A stretch of 64,000 nucleotides of DNA from Pseudolysinimonas_A sp049651805 (GTDB lineage: Bacteria; Actinomycetota; Actinomycetes; Actinomycetales; Microbacteriaceae), in assembly GCF_049651805.1 (NCBI RefSeq), contig NZ_JBASCU010000038.1:1-64000 (forward strand). Reading direction: 5' to 3'. Shown here piece after piece: positions 24,909 through 33,030 of the stretch. How positions within the stretch are numbered: position 1 is the first letter of the stretch; each line of letters opens with the position of its first letter. A program made the position numbers and the translations under genes. The notes beneath the pieces are model-generated. The model was given only the letters and a program-made list of their open reading frames with translations, ran no database searches and was not told the DNA's origin.

Positions 24909-25056
24909 GTGCCCAGTATGACGCGGTGGCGGCGAGCACCGTCGGCGGACTCGGATGAGAGCACTCTCATCCGCAGCTCCGGCTGTAAACTGCACGCACC
25001 ACAATCAGGCACCTTTTCATCGACGCGGTGCCGCGCATATCGAACCGGAGCACGTC

Positions 25057-27675
25057 ATGACGTCTGCCATTCCCGCCGAATCCGGCATCCCCGAGAAGCC
25101 CGCCCTCGAAGGGCTCGAGCCGAAGTGGGCCGACCACTGGGAGCAGGCCGGCACGTACCGGTTCCATCGCGCCGCCGCTCTCGCCGCCGGCAGGGTCTTC
25201 AGTATCGACACCCCTCCCCCGACAGCATCCGGCTCACTCCACATCGGGCACGTGTTCTCGTACACCCACATGGACCTCGCGGCGCGATTCCAGCGCATGC
25301 GCGGCAAACAGATCTTCTACCCGATGGGCTGGGACGACAACGGCCTGCCGACCGAGCGCCGGGTGCAGAACTACTACGGCGTGCGCTGCGACCCGACCCT
25401 GCCGTACGTCGAAGGCTACGTGCCGCCGATGGAGGGTGGCGACAACTCAAGCAGTAAGGCCGCCGACCAGGTGCCGATCTCGCGCCGCAACTTCATCGAA
25501 TTGTGCGAACGGCTGACGATCGAAGACGAGAAGCAGTTCGAAGACCTTTGGCGGGCGATGGGACTGAGCGTCGACTGGTCGCTCACCTACCGCACGATCG
25601 GCGCCGAGGCGCAGATCGTGGCGCAGCGCGCGTTCCTGCGCAACCTCGCCCGCGGCGAGGCGTACCAGGCCGAGGCCCCGACGCTGTGGGACATCACCTT
25701 CCGCACCGCCGTGGCGCAGGCCGAACTCGAAGACAAGGAGCAGCCCGCCGCGTACCACGCGGTGACCTTCCACCAACCCGACGGCGGGCGCATCGAGATC
25801 GCGACCACCCGCCCGGAACTGCTACCGGCTTGCGTGGCCCTCGTGGCGCATCCCGACGACGAGCGTTACCAGCACCTCTTCGGCACCACGGTGACCACCC
25901 CGATCTTCGGCGTCGAGGTGCCCATCGTCGCCCACCGCCTCGCCCAGAAAGACAAGGGCACCGGCATCGCGATGATCTGCACCTTCGGTGACGTGACGGA
26001 TGTCGTCTGGTGGCGTGAACTCGACCTGCCCAACCGCACCGTGTTGGGTCGCGACGGGCGGTTCCTCGAGGAGGCGCCGGCATCCGACCTGTTCAGCGGC
26101 GCCGGACGAGCCGCCTACGCAGAACTCGCGGGCAAGACCGTGTTCAGCGCGAAGGCCCGCGTCGTCGAGTTGCTGCGCGAATCGGGCGACCTGATCGGCG
26201 ACCCGAAACCGACGACCCACGCGGTGAAGTTCTTCGAGAAGGGCGACAAGCCGCTCGAGATCGTGTCGACGCGCCAGTGGTACATCACCAACGGCGCGCG
26301 CGACGAGAAGCTGCGCGAACGACTGCTGGATGCCGGCCGCGCGATCGCCTTCCACCCCGACTTCATGCGGGTGCGCTACGAGAACTGGGTCGGCGGCCTC
26401 ACCGGCGACTGGCTCATCTCGCGGCAGCGCTTCTTCGGGGTGCCGATCCCCGTCTGGTACCACCTGGATGCCGACGGCGAGCGCGGCCGGGTCATCGTGC
26501 CCGCCGAAGAGACGCTTCCCGTGGACCCCTCGACCGATGTGCCCCCGGGGTTCACCGAGGCGCAGCGCGGCGTGCCCGGCGGCTTCGAGGGCGACCTCGA
26601 CATCATGGACACCTGGGCCACCTCGTCGCTGACGCCGCAGATCGCCGGCGGCTGGGAGAGCGACCCCGAACTGTTCGCGCTGGTCTTCCCGTACTCGCTG
26701 CGCTCACAGGGGCAAGACATCATCCGCACCTGGCTGTTCTCGACGGTGCTGCGCGCCCAACTCGAGCACGGCAGCATCCCGTGGACCAACGCGGGCATCT
26801 CGGGCTTCATCGTCGACCCCGACCGCAAGAAGATGTCGAAGTCGAAGGGCAACGTCGTCACCCCCGGCGCGATCCTCGATGAGCACGGGGCGGATGCCGT
26901 GCGCTACTGGGCAGCGTCGTCGCGGCTGGGCACGGATGCGGCGTTCGATCCGCAGAACCCGAAGCAGATGAAGATCGGCCGGCGCCTCGCCATCAAGGTG
27001 CTGAACGCCGCCAAGTTCGTCTACGGTTTTGACGCCTCCACCCTCGTCGGTCGAGTAGGCCCGGAGGGCCGTGCCACTCTCGGTGATCGAGTAGCGCCGG
27101 AGGCGCGTGTCGAGATCACGAACCCCCTCGACCTCGACATGCTCGCCGAACTCGCCGAGGTGGTGCGCATCGCAACGAAGGGGTACGAAGAGTACGACCA
27201 CGCCCGCGCCCTGGAGGCGACCGAGCAGTTCTTCTGGACCTTCTGCGACGACTACCTCGAACTCGTGAAGGAACGCGCCTACTCCGGCGACGCCTCCTCG
27301 GTCGCCGCGTTGCGTCTCGCGCTCGACATCATGCTGCGGCTGTTCGCTCCCGTCATCCCGTTCGCCACCGAGGAGGTGTGGTCGTGGACCCACGACGGCT
27401 CGGTGCACACCGCCGCGTGGCCCACCCTCGAGGCGGAGGCGCCACGCGGCCTGCTGCCGGCCGTCAGCGCGGCGCTCATCGGCATCCGCCGGGCGAAGAC
27501 CGAAGCCCAGGCGTCGCAGAAGACCGAAGTGCTGACCGCAACGCTCGCCGGGCCGGCCATCCTCGCGGATGCCGTCGACGACCTGAAGGCGGTGGGCCGC
27601 ATCGCCCAGCTCGACCTGGTCGAGGCAGACGAGATCGAGGTACGTTCGATCGAACTCGCGGAGGTGACCTCATGA
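25057..27675 (+). CDS. valS: Valyl-tRNA synthetase
   Basis: Charges tRNA-Val. It is 872 residues, a class Ia synthetase. HIGH is present exactly (SGSLHIGHVFSYTHMD, residues 62-65) and KMSKS is in DRKKMSKSKGNVVTPG near 592. The editing domain has ATTRPELLPACVALVAHP. Residues about 664-687 (LVGRVGPEGRATLGDRVAPE and on) are encoded by two REP-like palindromes inserted in frame between the catalytic core and the anticodon-binding domain. The start at 25057 follows CCGGAG. The stop overlaps the GNAT start. Confidence 0.97.
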   Translation: MTSAIPAESGIPEKPALEGLEPKWADHWEQAGTYRFHRAAALAAGRVFSIDTPPPTASGSLHIGHVFSYTHMDLAARFQRMRGKQIFYPMGWDDNGLPTERRVQNYYGVRCDPTLPYVEGYVPPMEGGDNSSSKAADQVPISRRNFIELCERLTIEDEKQFEDLWRAMGLSVDWSLTYRTIGAEAQIVAQRAFLRNLARGEAYQAEAPTLWDITFRTAVAQAELEDKEQPAAYHAVTFHQPDGGRIEIATTRPELLPACVALVAHPDDERYQHLFGTTVTTPIFGVEVPIVAHRLAQKDKGTGIAMICTFGDVTDVVWWRELDLPNRTVLGRDGRFLEEAPASDLFSGAGRAAYAELAGKTVFSAKARVVELLRESGDLIGDPKPTTHAVKFFEKGDKPLEIVSTRQWYITNGARDEKLRERLLDAGRAIAFHPDFMRVRYENWVGGLTGDWLISRQRFFGVPIPVWYHLDADGERGRVIVPAEETLPVDPSTDVPPGFTEAQRGVPGGFEGDLDIMDTWATSSLTPQIAGGWESDPELFALVFPYSLRSQGQDIIRTWLFSTVLRAQLEHGSIPWTNAGISGFIVDPDRKKMSKSKGNVVTPGAILDEHGADAVRYWAASSRLGTDAAFDPQNPKQMKIGRRLAIKVLNAAKFVYGFDASTLVGRVGPEGRATLGDRVAPEARVEITNPLDLDMLAELAEVVRIATKGYEEYDHARALEATEQFFWTFCDDYLELVKERAYSGDASSVAALRLALDIMLRLFAPVIPFATEEVWSWTHDGSVHTAAWPTLEAEAPRGLLPAVSAALIGIRRAKTEAQASQKTEVLTATLAGPAILADAVDDLKAVGRIAQLDLVEADEIEVRSIELAEVTS
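27048..27117. repeat. REP-like double element inside valS
   Basis: Two successive copies lie inside the valS reading frame: GGTCGAGTAGGCCCGGAGGG and onward (27049-27080), then GGTGATCGAGTAG-CGCC-GGA-GGCG-CGTGTCGAGATC (27082-27117). The second is an almost exact relative of the intergenic copy at 4030. The insert is in frame and adds roughly 24 codons. Confidence 0.75.
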
Positions 27676-28115
27676 GCGTCAACGTCCGGCCCGTGCAGTC
27701 CGGAGATGCCGATGCCTGGCGGCGGTTGTTCCGCGAGTACGGCGTCTTCTACGAGACGTCGTTCGACGACGCCCAGCTCGACCATGTGTGGGGCCTGCTG
27801 ACGACCGAGGGTTCCGGGGTCGACGCGCTCGTTGCCGAGGTCGGTGGCGCGGTCGTCGGCATCGCGCACTACCGCTCGCATCCCGACACGTTCGGCACCG
27901 GGCGCGACTGGTACCTCGACGACCTCTTCACCGATCCGGGGGCCCGCGGCACCGGAGTGGCGAGCGCCCTGATCGATCGGCTCAAGGACCTCTCGCGCGC
28001 GACCGGCCCGGGAACCCTGCGCTGGATCACGGCCGAAGACAATGCGACCGCCCAGCGCGTGTACGACCGGCTCGCGAAGCGCACCACCTGGGTCACCTAC
28101 GAGACCAGAGCGTGA
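27672..28115 (+). CDS. GNAT-family N-acetyltransferase
   Basis: 147 residues. Core GNAT elements are the acceptor strand YLDDLFTDPGARGTGVASAL (motif A, with the acetyl-CoA-binding R-G-x-G-x-A/G variant) and ITAEDNATAQRVYDRLAKRT (motif B). Substrate unknown. ATG 27672 overlaps the valS stop as ATGA, and its own stop overlaps the lipoprotein start as GTGA, so all three genes form one coupled operon. Confidence 0.9.
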   Translation: MSVNVRPVQSGDADAWRRLFREYGVFYETSFDDAQLDHVWGLLTTEGSGVDALVAEVGGAVVGIAHYRSHPDTFGTGRDWYLDDLFTDPGARGTGVASALIDRLKDLSRATGPGTLRWITAEDNATAQRVYDRLAKRTTWVTYETRA

Positions 28116-28624
28116 GCCGGGTGGGCGGGATGCGGCTCCTCGTGATCGCGACGGCCGCCCTCGCCCTCGCCCTCGCCGGCTGCACGCCCGGCTCGGCGCC
28201 GGCATCCGCCCCGACCCCGCCCATCCCGATCACCCACCCGCACGCGCAGCTCACCTGCCCCGACGTGCCGACGGTGCACTTCGACGAGGATCCGGCCGAC
28301 GTCGTGGCGGTGCATCGCTGCACGGCCGACTTCCACGACGTGCAGGGCGTGCTCAACCGGGTGCAGTACGTCGACGACCTTCGCGGCGACCCGGCGGGGT
28401 TGCTCGCCGCCTACGCCACACCCAACGAGGCGCCGACGCTGGACGGGTGCCACGCGGATCAGGCGGACCCGCTCATCCTCTGGCTCGACCTCGATAGCGG
28501 CGAGACGATCGCGGTCTATGCGCCTCTGGACGCCTGCGGCAAACCGCAGGCGGATGCCGCTGACGCCTACGCTGCCGCCGACTTCTACCGAGTGCTGGTC
28601 GCGCGCGAGGTGGCGGAGGATTAG
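28112..28624 (+). CDS. Putative lipoprotein
   Basis: 170 residues from GTG 28112, which overlaps the GNAT stop; ATG 28130 (MRLLVIATAALALALAGC) is an alternative. The lipobox ALAGC marks Cys acylation and export. The mature part has Cys pairs (LTCPDVP, VHRCTAD, LDGCHAD, DACGKPQ), suggesting two disulfides, and no family that I recognise. Its stop overlaps the convergent SRPBCC pseudogene. Confidence 0.8.
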   Translation: MSRVGGMRLLVIATAALALALAGCTPGSAPASAPTPPIPITHPHAQLTCPDVPTVHFDEDPADVVAVHRCTADFHDVQGVLNRVQYVDDLRGDPAGLLAAYATPNEAPTLDGCHADQADPLILWLDLDSGETIAVYAPLDACGKPQADAADAYAAADFYRVLVAREVAED

Positions 28625-29017
28625 GCCGCTTCGGCGAGGGACTTGAGCTTCGCGAGCGACTGCTCGAGAGCCGCCTGCATGCCCTGCTGGGCGACCGCGT
28701 CGTACGCCCCGGAGCCGACCTGGCTGTTCATGAGGTCGATCGCGTGATGCATCGCAGCCTGGATCGCCGCCCGCGTAGGTCATCGTCACGGTGAAGCCGA
28801 GCGGCGGGTTGAAGTCCTCGATGCGCATGTGCGCGTCGCCGGCCAGCGCGGGGACCGGCCCCGAGGTCTCGAACCCGGAACGCAGCACCGACGGATCGGC
28901 GGGCATGAGCCCCGGGCCGCCCGCCCAGGAGGTGAGCTTCTCGGGCTCGATGAGCCAGCGGAACACGTCGGGGGCCGGCTTGGCGATCACGACCTGCGCG
29001 GAGGTCTGCATACCCAT
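28621..29017 (-). pseudogene. SRPBCC-family protein, frameshifted by internal deletion
   Basis: The 5' part encodes a normal SRPBCC start (TSAQVVIAKPAPDVFRWLIE, then GFTVTMTYAGG). Near 28772-28780 the frame breaks. A different frame then carries a sensible C-terminus (IQAAMHHAIDLMNSQV, ending LAKLKSLAEAA and TAA at 28623-28621). The middle of the fold, roughly 50-65 residues in relatives, is missing. The gene has therefore lost an out-of-frame segment and is probably inactive. Confidence 0.7.
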
Positions 29018-29040
29018 GCTCGGGAGGTTAGCGTGGAGCC

Positions 29041-29274
29041 ATGCAACTCGGCACGCGGTGGGAGATCGGCGCAGAACCGCCGGCGCGCTTACCCGCCGCA
29101 ATGGTGGCTGCGGTCGCCGCCGTCGAGATCGACCTCGCGGGCCTCGACACCACGGGATGGCGCTGGACCCTGACGTGGCTGGAGGGCCGGCCCGTCGTGG
29201 AACTCGATGACGGGACGACCCTCCGCTATGACCCGGTCGGCGACTCGGTGACAGTCGAGAGTCCGCTCGACTGA
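29041..29274 (+). CDS. Small hypothetical protein
   Basis: 77 residues, acidic, with a beta-strand pattern (WRWTLTWLEGRPVVELDDGT, then LRYDPVGDSVTVES). No family recognised. It starts 23 bp from the SRPBCC pseudogene start, in the divergent orientation. Codon use (GC-rich third positions) supports coding. Confidence 0.6.
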   Translation: MQLGTRWEIGAEPPARLPAAMVAAVAAVEIDLAGLDTTGWRWTLTWLEGRPVVELDDGTTLRYDPVGDSVTVESPLD

Positions 29275-29295
29275 CACCGCTGGTGTGCTGTCGCC

Positions 29296-29496
29296 CTATC
29301 CGAGGTGGCGAACGAGGCGCTCAACATGCTGCATCCTCGCCTCGTTGCCGGCCTGCCGTTCGTACTCGCGACGCTGAGCATCGCGGTCGACAGGCTGTGA
29401 GACCTTGCGGCCCCAATTCTCCAGTGCCCGGCCGAGCCGGACGGCGATCCCGGGGACCCCGGTGATCTGTCGCGTATCCATGAACGTGTACGTCAT
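29296..29496 (-). CDS. Small protein coupled to the ArsR regulator
   Basis: 66 residues: MTYTFMDTRQITGVPGIAVR, then a helical amphipathic tail ending HVERLVRHLG. No known domain. ATG 29496 has GAAGG immediately upstream; an upstream ATG/GTG at 29517-29520 would overlap the ArsR stop. It lies directly after the ArsR gene, so it is presumably expressed with it. It could be a partner or effector of the regulator. Confidence 0.6.
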   Translation of the reverse strand: MTYTFMDTRQITGVPGIAVRLGRALENWGRKVSQPVDRDAQRREYERQAGNEARMQHVERLVRHLG

Positions 29497-29516
29497 GGTC
29501 GCCTTCCCTTCGTTCA

Positions 29517-30143
29517 TCACTGCTCATCCTTCGCGGAACCACTGACATCGCCGCCCTGTTCGACACCGTCGATGATGGGGAAGACGTCCACATGGATCTG
29601 CACCGGGCGAGCGCCTGGCGTTTTCTGATTGCGGTACTTCGCGAGGTGGCTGTCCACCACTGCTGCGAGTTCTTCGGTGAGGTCATTCATCTGTTCGAGC
29701 GTGAGTTGCACATTGGCGGTCGAGACGCCGCTCACCTCGATCCACTCCTTGCCCACCGTCTCGAGGCCGTGGGCCAGGAACGCGGCGAGGCGCTTCTGGC
29801 GGTTGCGCTGCCACTCCGCCATGACGAGATCGCTCGCCTCGCGGTCAGCGCTCGTCGGGCCGAGTTCTGTCGCGTTGAGCGATATCGGGCGCGGCACCCG
29901 CTCCCACCACCGTTCGCGACCGCTGCCGCGTGTGGTGTCTTCGCGCACGAAGCCGTGCTTCTCCAGCTGACGCAGGTGGTAGCTGGTGGCCCCACTCGAC
30001 TCCCCGAGCCGTTCGGCGAGAGTGCTGGCCGTGGCCGCGCCGTAGGCCGAGAGCACGTCGATGATCGCGACTCGCAGCGGGTGCGCCAGCCCTTTGAGGG
30101 CTGCCATCTCGAGAACGATCTCGTCCTTCTTCTTGCTGACCAT
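29517..30143 (-). CDS. ArsR/HTH_20-type transcriptional regulator
   Basis: 208 residues. The N-terminal winged helix is clear: LEMAALKGLAHPLRVAIIDV, TASTLAERLGESSGATSYHL, and RQLEKHGFVREDTTRGSGRE. A C-terminal helical effector/dimer region of about 110 residues follows, longer than metal-sensing ArsR. Cys-based metal sites are absent. ATG 30143 abuts the 14-bp tandem array at 30145-30256, a likely multi-site operator shared with the divergent M3 peptidase gene. Confidence 0.88.
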   Translation of the reverse strand: MVSKKKDEIVLEMAALKGLAHPLRVAIIDVLSAYGAATASTLAERLGESSGATSYHLRQLEKHGFVREDTTRGSGRERWWERVPRPISLNATELGPTSADREASDLVMAEWQRNRQKRLAAFLAHGLETVGKEWIEVSGVSTANVQLTLEQMNDLTEELAAVVDSHLAKYRNQKTPGARPVQIHVDVFPIIDGVEQGGDVSGSAKDEQ

Positions 30144-30144
30144 G

Positions 30145-30256
30145 CTGCAAAGATACCGTTGCAAAGAGTTCTTTGCAAGCACTTCTTTGCAACATCCTGT
30201 TTGCAATCACTTGTTTGCAACGAAACCTTTGCATCCATCTGCCTGCGACATAGGGT
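30145..30256. repeat. Eight-unit 14-bp tandem array (TTGCAA core) in a divergent promoter
   Basis: The core TTGCAA starts at 30159, 30173, 30187, 30201 and 30215, with TTGCAT at 30229, CTGCAA at 30145 and a degenerate CTGCGA at 30243. The spacing is exactly 14 bp throughout. The bases between cores vary apart from a tendency to A at unit position 9 and T at position 14. The array fills almost the whole 119-bp gap between the ArsR start (30143) and the M3 peptidase start (30263). Confidence 0.9.
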
Positions 30257-30262
30257 TGAGCA

Positions 30263-32290
30263 ATGACCAACCCCTTCCTCGAACCGAGCACCCTCCCCTA
30301 CCAGTTGCCGCCGTTTGCCGACATCGCCGACGAGCACTACGAGGAGGCCTTCGAGAAGGGCATGGCGGAGCAGCTCGCCGAGATCTCCGCGATCACCCGC
30401 AAGCGCGACTTCCCGATGTTCGAGAACACCTTCCCGGCGCTCGAGTCCAGCGGGCAGACCCTGTCGCGCGTGAGCCACGTGTTCTTCAACAAGTCGTCGG
30501 CCGACTCCACCGACTTCACCAATGACCTCGAAGAGAAGATCGCCCCCAAGCTCGCGGCGCACCAAGACGCCATCCTGCTCGACTCGTTCCTCTACGGCCG
30601 GGTCAAGACCGTGTACGAGACGCTCGACCAGCAAGAGGCACTCACTCCCGAGGATCGCTACCTCGTCGAGCGGTGGTACCTCGAGATGACCCTCGCCGGC
30701 GCCGGGCTCGACGACGCCCAGAAAGACCGCCTCAAGGAGCTCAACCAGCAACTCGCCACGCTGACGACGAAGTTCGAGAAGAACCTGCTCGCCGACACCA
30801 ACGACCTCGCGGTGCATTTCACCGATGTCGCCGACCTCGACGGTCTCGAGGCCGGCGAGATCTCCGCGGCAGCCGAGGCGGCATCCGCGCGTGGCCTGGA
30901 CGGCTACCTCGTGACGCTCGTGCTGCCGACCGGGCATCCGTTCCTCGCCGCCCTCACCAAGCCCGAGGTGCGCGCCAAGATCATGGCGGCATCCCGTGCT
31001 CGCGGCTCGAACGGCGGCGAGCACGACAACCGCGAGATCGTGCTCGAGATCGTGAAGCTGCGTGCCGAGCGCGCCGAGCTGCTCGGCTTCGAGAACCACG
31101 CGGCGTACGTCACGAAAGACGAGACCGCAGGCACGCCGGATGCCGTCGCCGCGATGCTGGGCAAGCTCGCGCCCGCCGCGGCGAAGAACGCGAAGGCGGA
31201 GCAGGCCGACCTCGAGAAGCTCGCCGGGCATCCGGTCACCGCCGCTGACTGGGCGTACTACACCGAGAAGGTGCGGCAGGAGAGGTACGACGTCGACACC
31301 GCGGCGCTGCGCCCCTGGTTCGAGGCGGAGCGGGTGCTGAAGCTCGGCATCTTCGGCGCTGCGAACGCCCTCTACGGCATCACCTTCACCGAGCGCACCG
31401 ACCTCGTGGGTTACCACCCCGACGTGCGCATCTTCGAGGTCGCCAACGCCGACGGCTCCCCCGTCGGGCTCTACCTGCTCGACCTCTACACCCGCGACTC
31501 GAAGCGTGGTGGCGCCTGGATGAACCCGCTCATCTCGCAGAACACCCTGCTGGACCAGCCCGTCGTCGTCGTCAACAACCTCAACGTGCCCAAGCCCGGG
31601 GCGGGCGAGCCGACCCTGCTCACCTTCGACGAGGTCAACACCTTCTTCCACGAGTTCGGTCACGCCCTGCACGGGCTCTTCGCCCGGGTCACCTACCCGA
31701 AGCTGGCGGGCACGAACGTGTTCCGCGACTTCGTCGAGTTCCCCAGCCAGGTGAACGAGATGTGGATGCTCTGGCCCGAGATCCTCGAGAAGTACGCGAT
31801 CCATTACGAGACCGGCGAACCGATCGATGCGGGAGTCGTGCAGCGCATCCGCGACTCGGAAACGTTCAACGAAGGCCACGCGACGAGCGAATACCTGGCC
31901 GCCGCCCTGCTCGACCAGGCGTGGCACACACTCTCAGCGGCTGAGGCCGCCGCCGTCACCGACGTCGCCTCCTTCGAAGCCGCGGCCCTCGCAAAGGTCG
32001 GGCTCGACAACCCGGCCGTTCCGACCCGGTATTCGAGCGCCTACTTCGCCCACACCTTCTCGGGCGGCTACGACGCCGGCTACTACTCCTACATCTGGAG
32101 CGAGGTGTTGGATGCCGACACCGTCGAGTGGTTCAAGCAGAACGGCGGCCTCACGCGCTCCAACGGCGACCGCTTCCGGGAGTTGTTGCTCGGCGTCGGC
32201 GGATCGAAGGATCCACTGGAGGCCTACCGCGACTTCCGCGGCCGCGACGCGGTGATCGAGCCGTTGCTCAAGCGCCGCGGTCTCGCGTAG
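30263..32290 (+). CDS. M3-family metallopeptidase (Dcp/OpdA type)
   Basis: 675 residues, the usual size for peptidyl-dipeptidase Dcp or oligopeptidase A. The zinc site FFHEFGHALHGLF lies near residue 462, and downstream NEMWMLWPEILEKYAIHYET supplies the third ligand region. SAYFAHTFSGGYDAGYYSYI is the C-terminal substrate-binding Tyr/Gly loop. It probably degrades peptides in the cytosol, as there is no signal peptide. It is divergent from the ArsR gene across the 14-bp array. Confidence 0.95.
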   Translation: MTNPFLEPSTLPYQLPPFADIADEHYEEAFEKGMAEQLAEISAITRKRDFPMFENTFPALESSGQTLSRVSHVFFNKSSADSTDFTNDLEEKIAPKLAAHQDAILLDSFLYGRVKTVYETLDQQEALTPEDRYLVERWYLEMTLAGAGLDDAQKDRLKELNQQLATLTTKFEKNLLADTNDLAVHFTDVADLDGLEAGEISAAAEAASARGLDGYLVTLVLPTGHPFLAALTKPEVRAKIMAASRARGSNGGEHDNREIVLEIVKLRAERAELLGFENHAAYVTKDETAGTPDAVAAMLGKLAPAAAKNAKAEQADLEKLAGHPVTAADWAYYTEKVRQERYDVDTAALRPWFEAERVLKLGIFGAANALYGITFTERTDLVGYHPDVRIFEVANADGSPVGLYLLDLYTRDSKRGGAWMNPLISQNTLLDQPVVVVNNLNVPKPGAGEPTLLTFDEVNTFFHEFGHALHGLFARVTYPKLAGTNVFRDFVEFPSQVNEMWMLWPEILEKYAIHYETGEPIDAGVVQRIRDSETFNEGHATSEYLAAALLDQAWHTLSAAEAAAVTDVASFEAAALAKVGLDNPAVPTRYSSAYFAHTFSGGYDAGYYSYIWSEVLDADTVEWFKQNGGLTRSNGDRFRELLLGVGGSKDPLEAYRDFRGRDAVIEPLLKRRGLA

Positions 32291-32306
32291 CTCGGGCCCC
32301 GCCCAC

Positions 32307-32366
32307 TGCATCGATTTGCGTCGAGCGCGCGCGATTACCCAATTGCGCTCGACGCAAATCGATGCA
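32307..32366. terminator. Long perfect stem-loop after the M3 peptidase
   Basis: Arms of 22 bp, exactly complementary (TGCATCGATTTGCGTCGA then GCGC, and its reverse complement at 32345-32366), enclose a 16-nt loop. It lies between the convergent M3 peptidase and Doc toxin genes, so it could terminate both transcripts. The arm is unusually long and AT-containing for a simple terminator. Confidence 0.65.
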
Positions 32367-32370
32367 CTCG

Positions 32371-32742
32371 TCAGCGCCGGGGCACCAGATGCGCGCGAAT
32401 GACGGATGCGGCGGCATCCAGTTCGAAGTCGCCGCGGGCGACGCCGAGCACGAGGTCGAACGCGGTGTCGGTCGGCATGACGACGCGCTGCTCGTTGAGC
32501 CGCAAGAACGCGAGCGTCAGGTACCAGGCGAAGCGCTTGTTGCCGTCGAAGAGCGGATGGTTGCGCGCCAGCGAATGCAGCAACGCGGCGGCTTTGCGCT
32601 CGAGTTCGGGGTAGGCGTCGACTCCGAACGCGCTCGCTGCCGGTCGAGCGAGAGCTGAGAACAGCAGCCCCTCGTCGCGGATGTGGAAGCCCAGGTGCAC
32701 GGCGGCCGCGAGGGCATCCTCGGGTTCGAGGTAGACGGTCAC
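32371..32742 (-). CDS. Doc-type (Fic-fold) toxin
   Basis: 123 residues. The Doc signature HPLFDGNKR at 62-70 matches H-x-F-x-D/E-G-N-K-R. Doc proteins phosphorylate EF-Tu, while related Fic proteins transfer AMP. ATG 32742 overlaps the antitoxin stop as ATGA, the order antitoxin then toxin. Its partner is a ribbon-helix-helix protein. Confidence 0.92.
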   Translation of the reverse strand: MTVYLEPEDALAAAVHLGFHIRDEGLLFSALARPAASAFGVDAYPELERKAAALLHSLARNHPLFDGNKRFAWYLTLAFLRLNEQRVVMPTDTAFDLVLGVARGDFELDAAASVIRAHLVPRR

Positions 32743-32945
32743 GCGTCTTCGAGTCGAGTGATCAATTCGGCGTAGTCGCGGGAGGTCTCGTCGAGGCTCT
32801 CGATGACCTGACTGCGACGCGTCTCGCGCGCCACATGGTCTTCGAGCGCGCGGAGCACGACGGCCTGCTTGGAGCTGTGCTGGATTTCCGCGAGCTCCTC
32901 AAGCTTGCGGTCCAGATCGACCGGGAGTCGAAGTGTCATCGCCAT
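32739..32945 (-). CDS. Ribbon-helix-helix antitoxin of the Doc toxin
   Basis: 68 residues. The N-terminal RHH (CopG/MetJ-like) is MTLRLPVDLDRKLEELAEIQ, SSKQAVVLRALEDHVA, followed by a helical C-terminal tail that should wrap the toxin. A perfect palindrome (32951-32973) ends 6 bp upstream of the ATG, consistent with autorepression by an RHH dimer. Confidence 0.88.
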   Translation of the reverse strand: MAMTLRLPVDLDRKLEELAEIQHSSKQAVVLRALEDHVARETRRSQVIESLDETSRDYAELITRLEDA

Positions 32946-32950
32946 GACCC

Positions 32951-32973
32951 GATGGTATCACTCTGATACCATC
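32951..32973. promoter_or_regulatory. Operator of the RHH/Doc operon
   Basis: GATGGTATCA-CTC-TGATACCATC, a perfect 10-bp-arm palindrome immediately upstream of the antitoxin ATG (32945). Its position next to the start, and its size, fit an autoregulatory antitoxin operator. Confidence 0.8.
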
Positions 32974-33019
32974 GCCGCCTGTCCCGCTGCCGTTTTGACT
33001 GCGACGCCTAAGTAGTGTC

Positions 33020-33029
33020 CAATATATTG
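33020..33029. promoter_or_regulatory. AT-rich palindrome at the GntR start
   Basis: CAATATATTG abuts the ATG at 33031. In this GC-rich genome an AATATA-like -10 at 33021 would place the transcription start at the initiation codon, so the mRNA may be leaderless. The palindrome may also be the FadR-type operator. Confidence 0.45.
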
Positions 33030-33030
33030 C

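Noticed and set aside
28097..28630. C-terminal extension of the SRPBCC frame to 28097
   Set aside because: After the junction near 28775 this frame has no SRPBCC similarity and runs antisense through the lipoprotein gene; the genuine C-terminus is in another frame.
30145..30256. CRISPR array
   Set aside because: The repeat core is only 6 bp in a 14-bp unit, far below CRISPR repeat and spacer lengths, and no cas gene is present.
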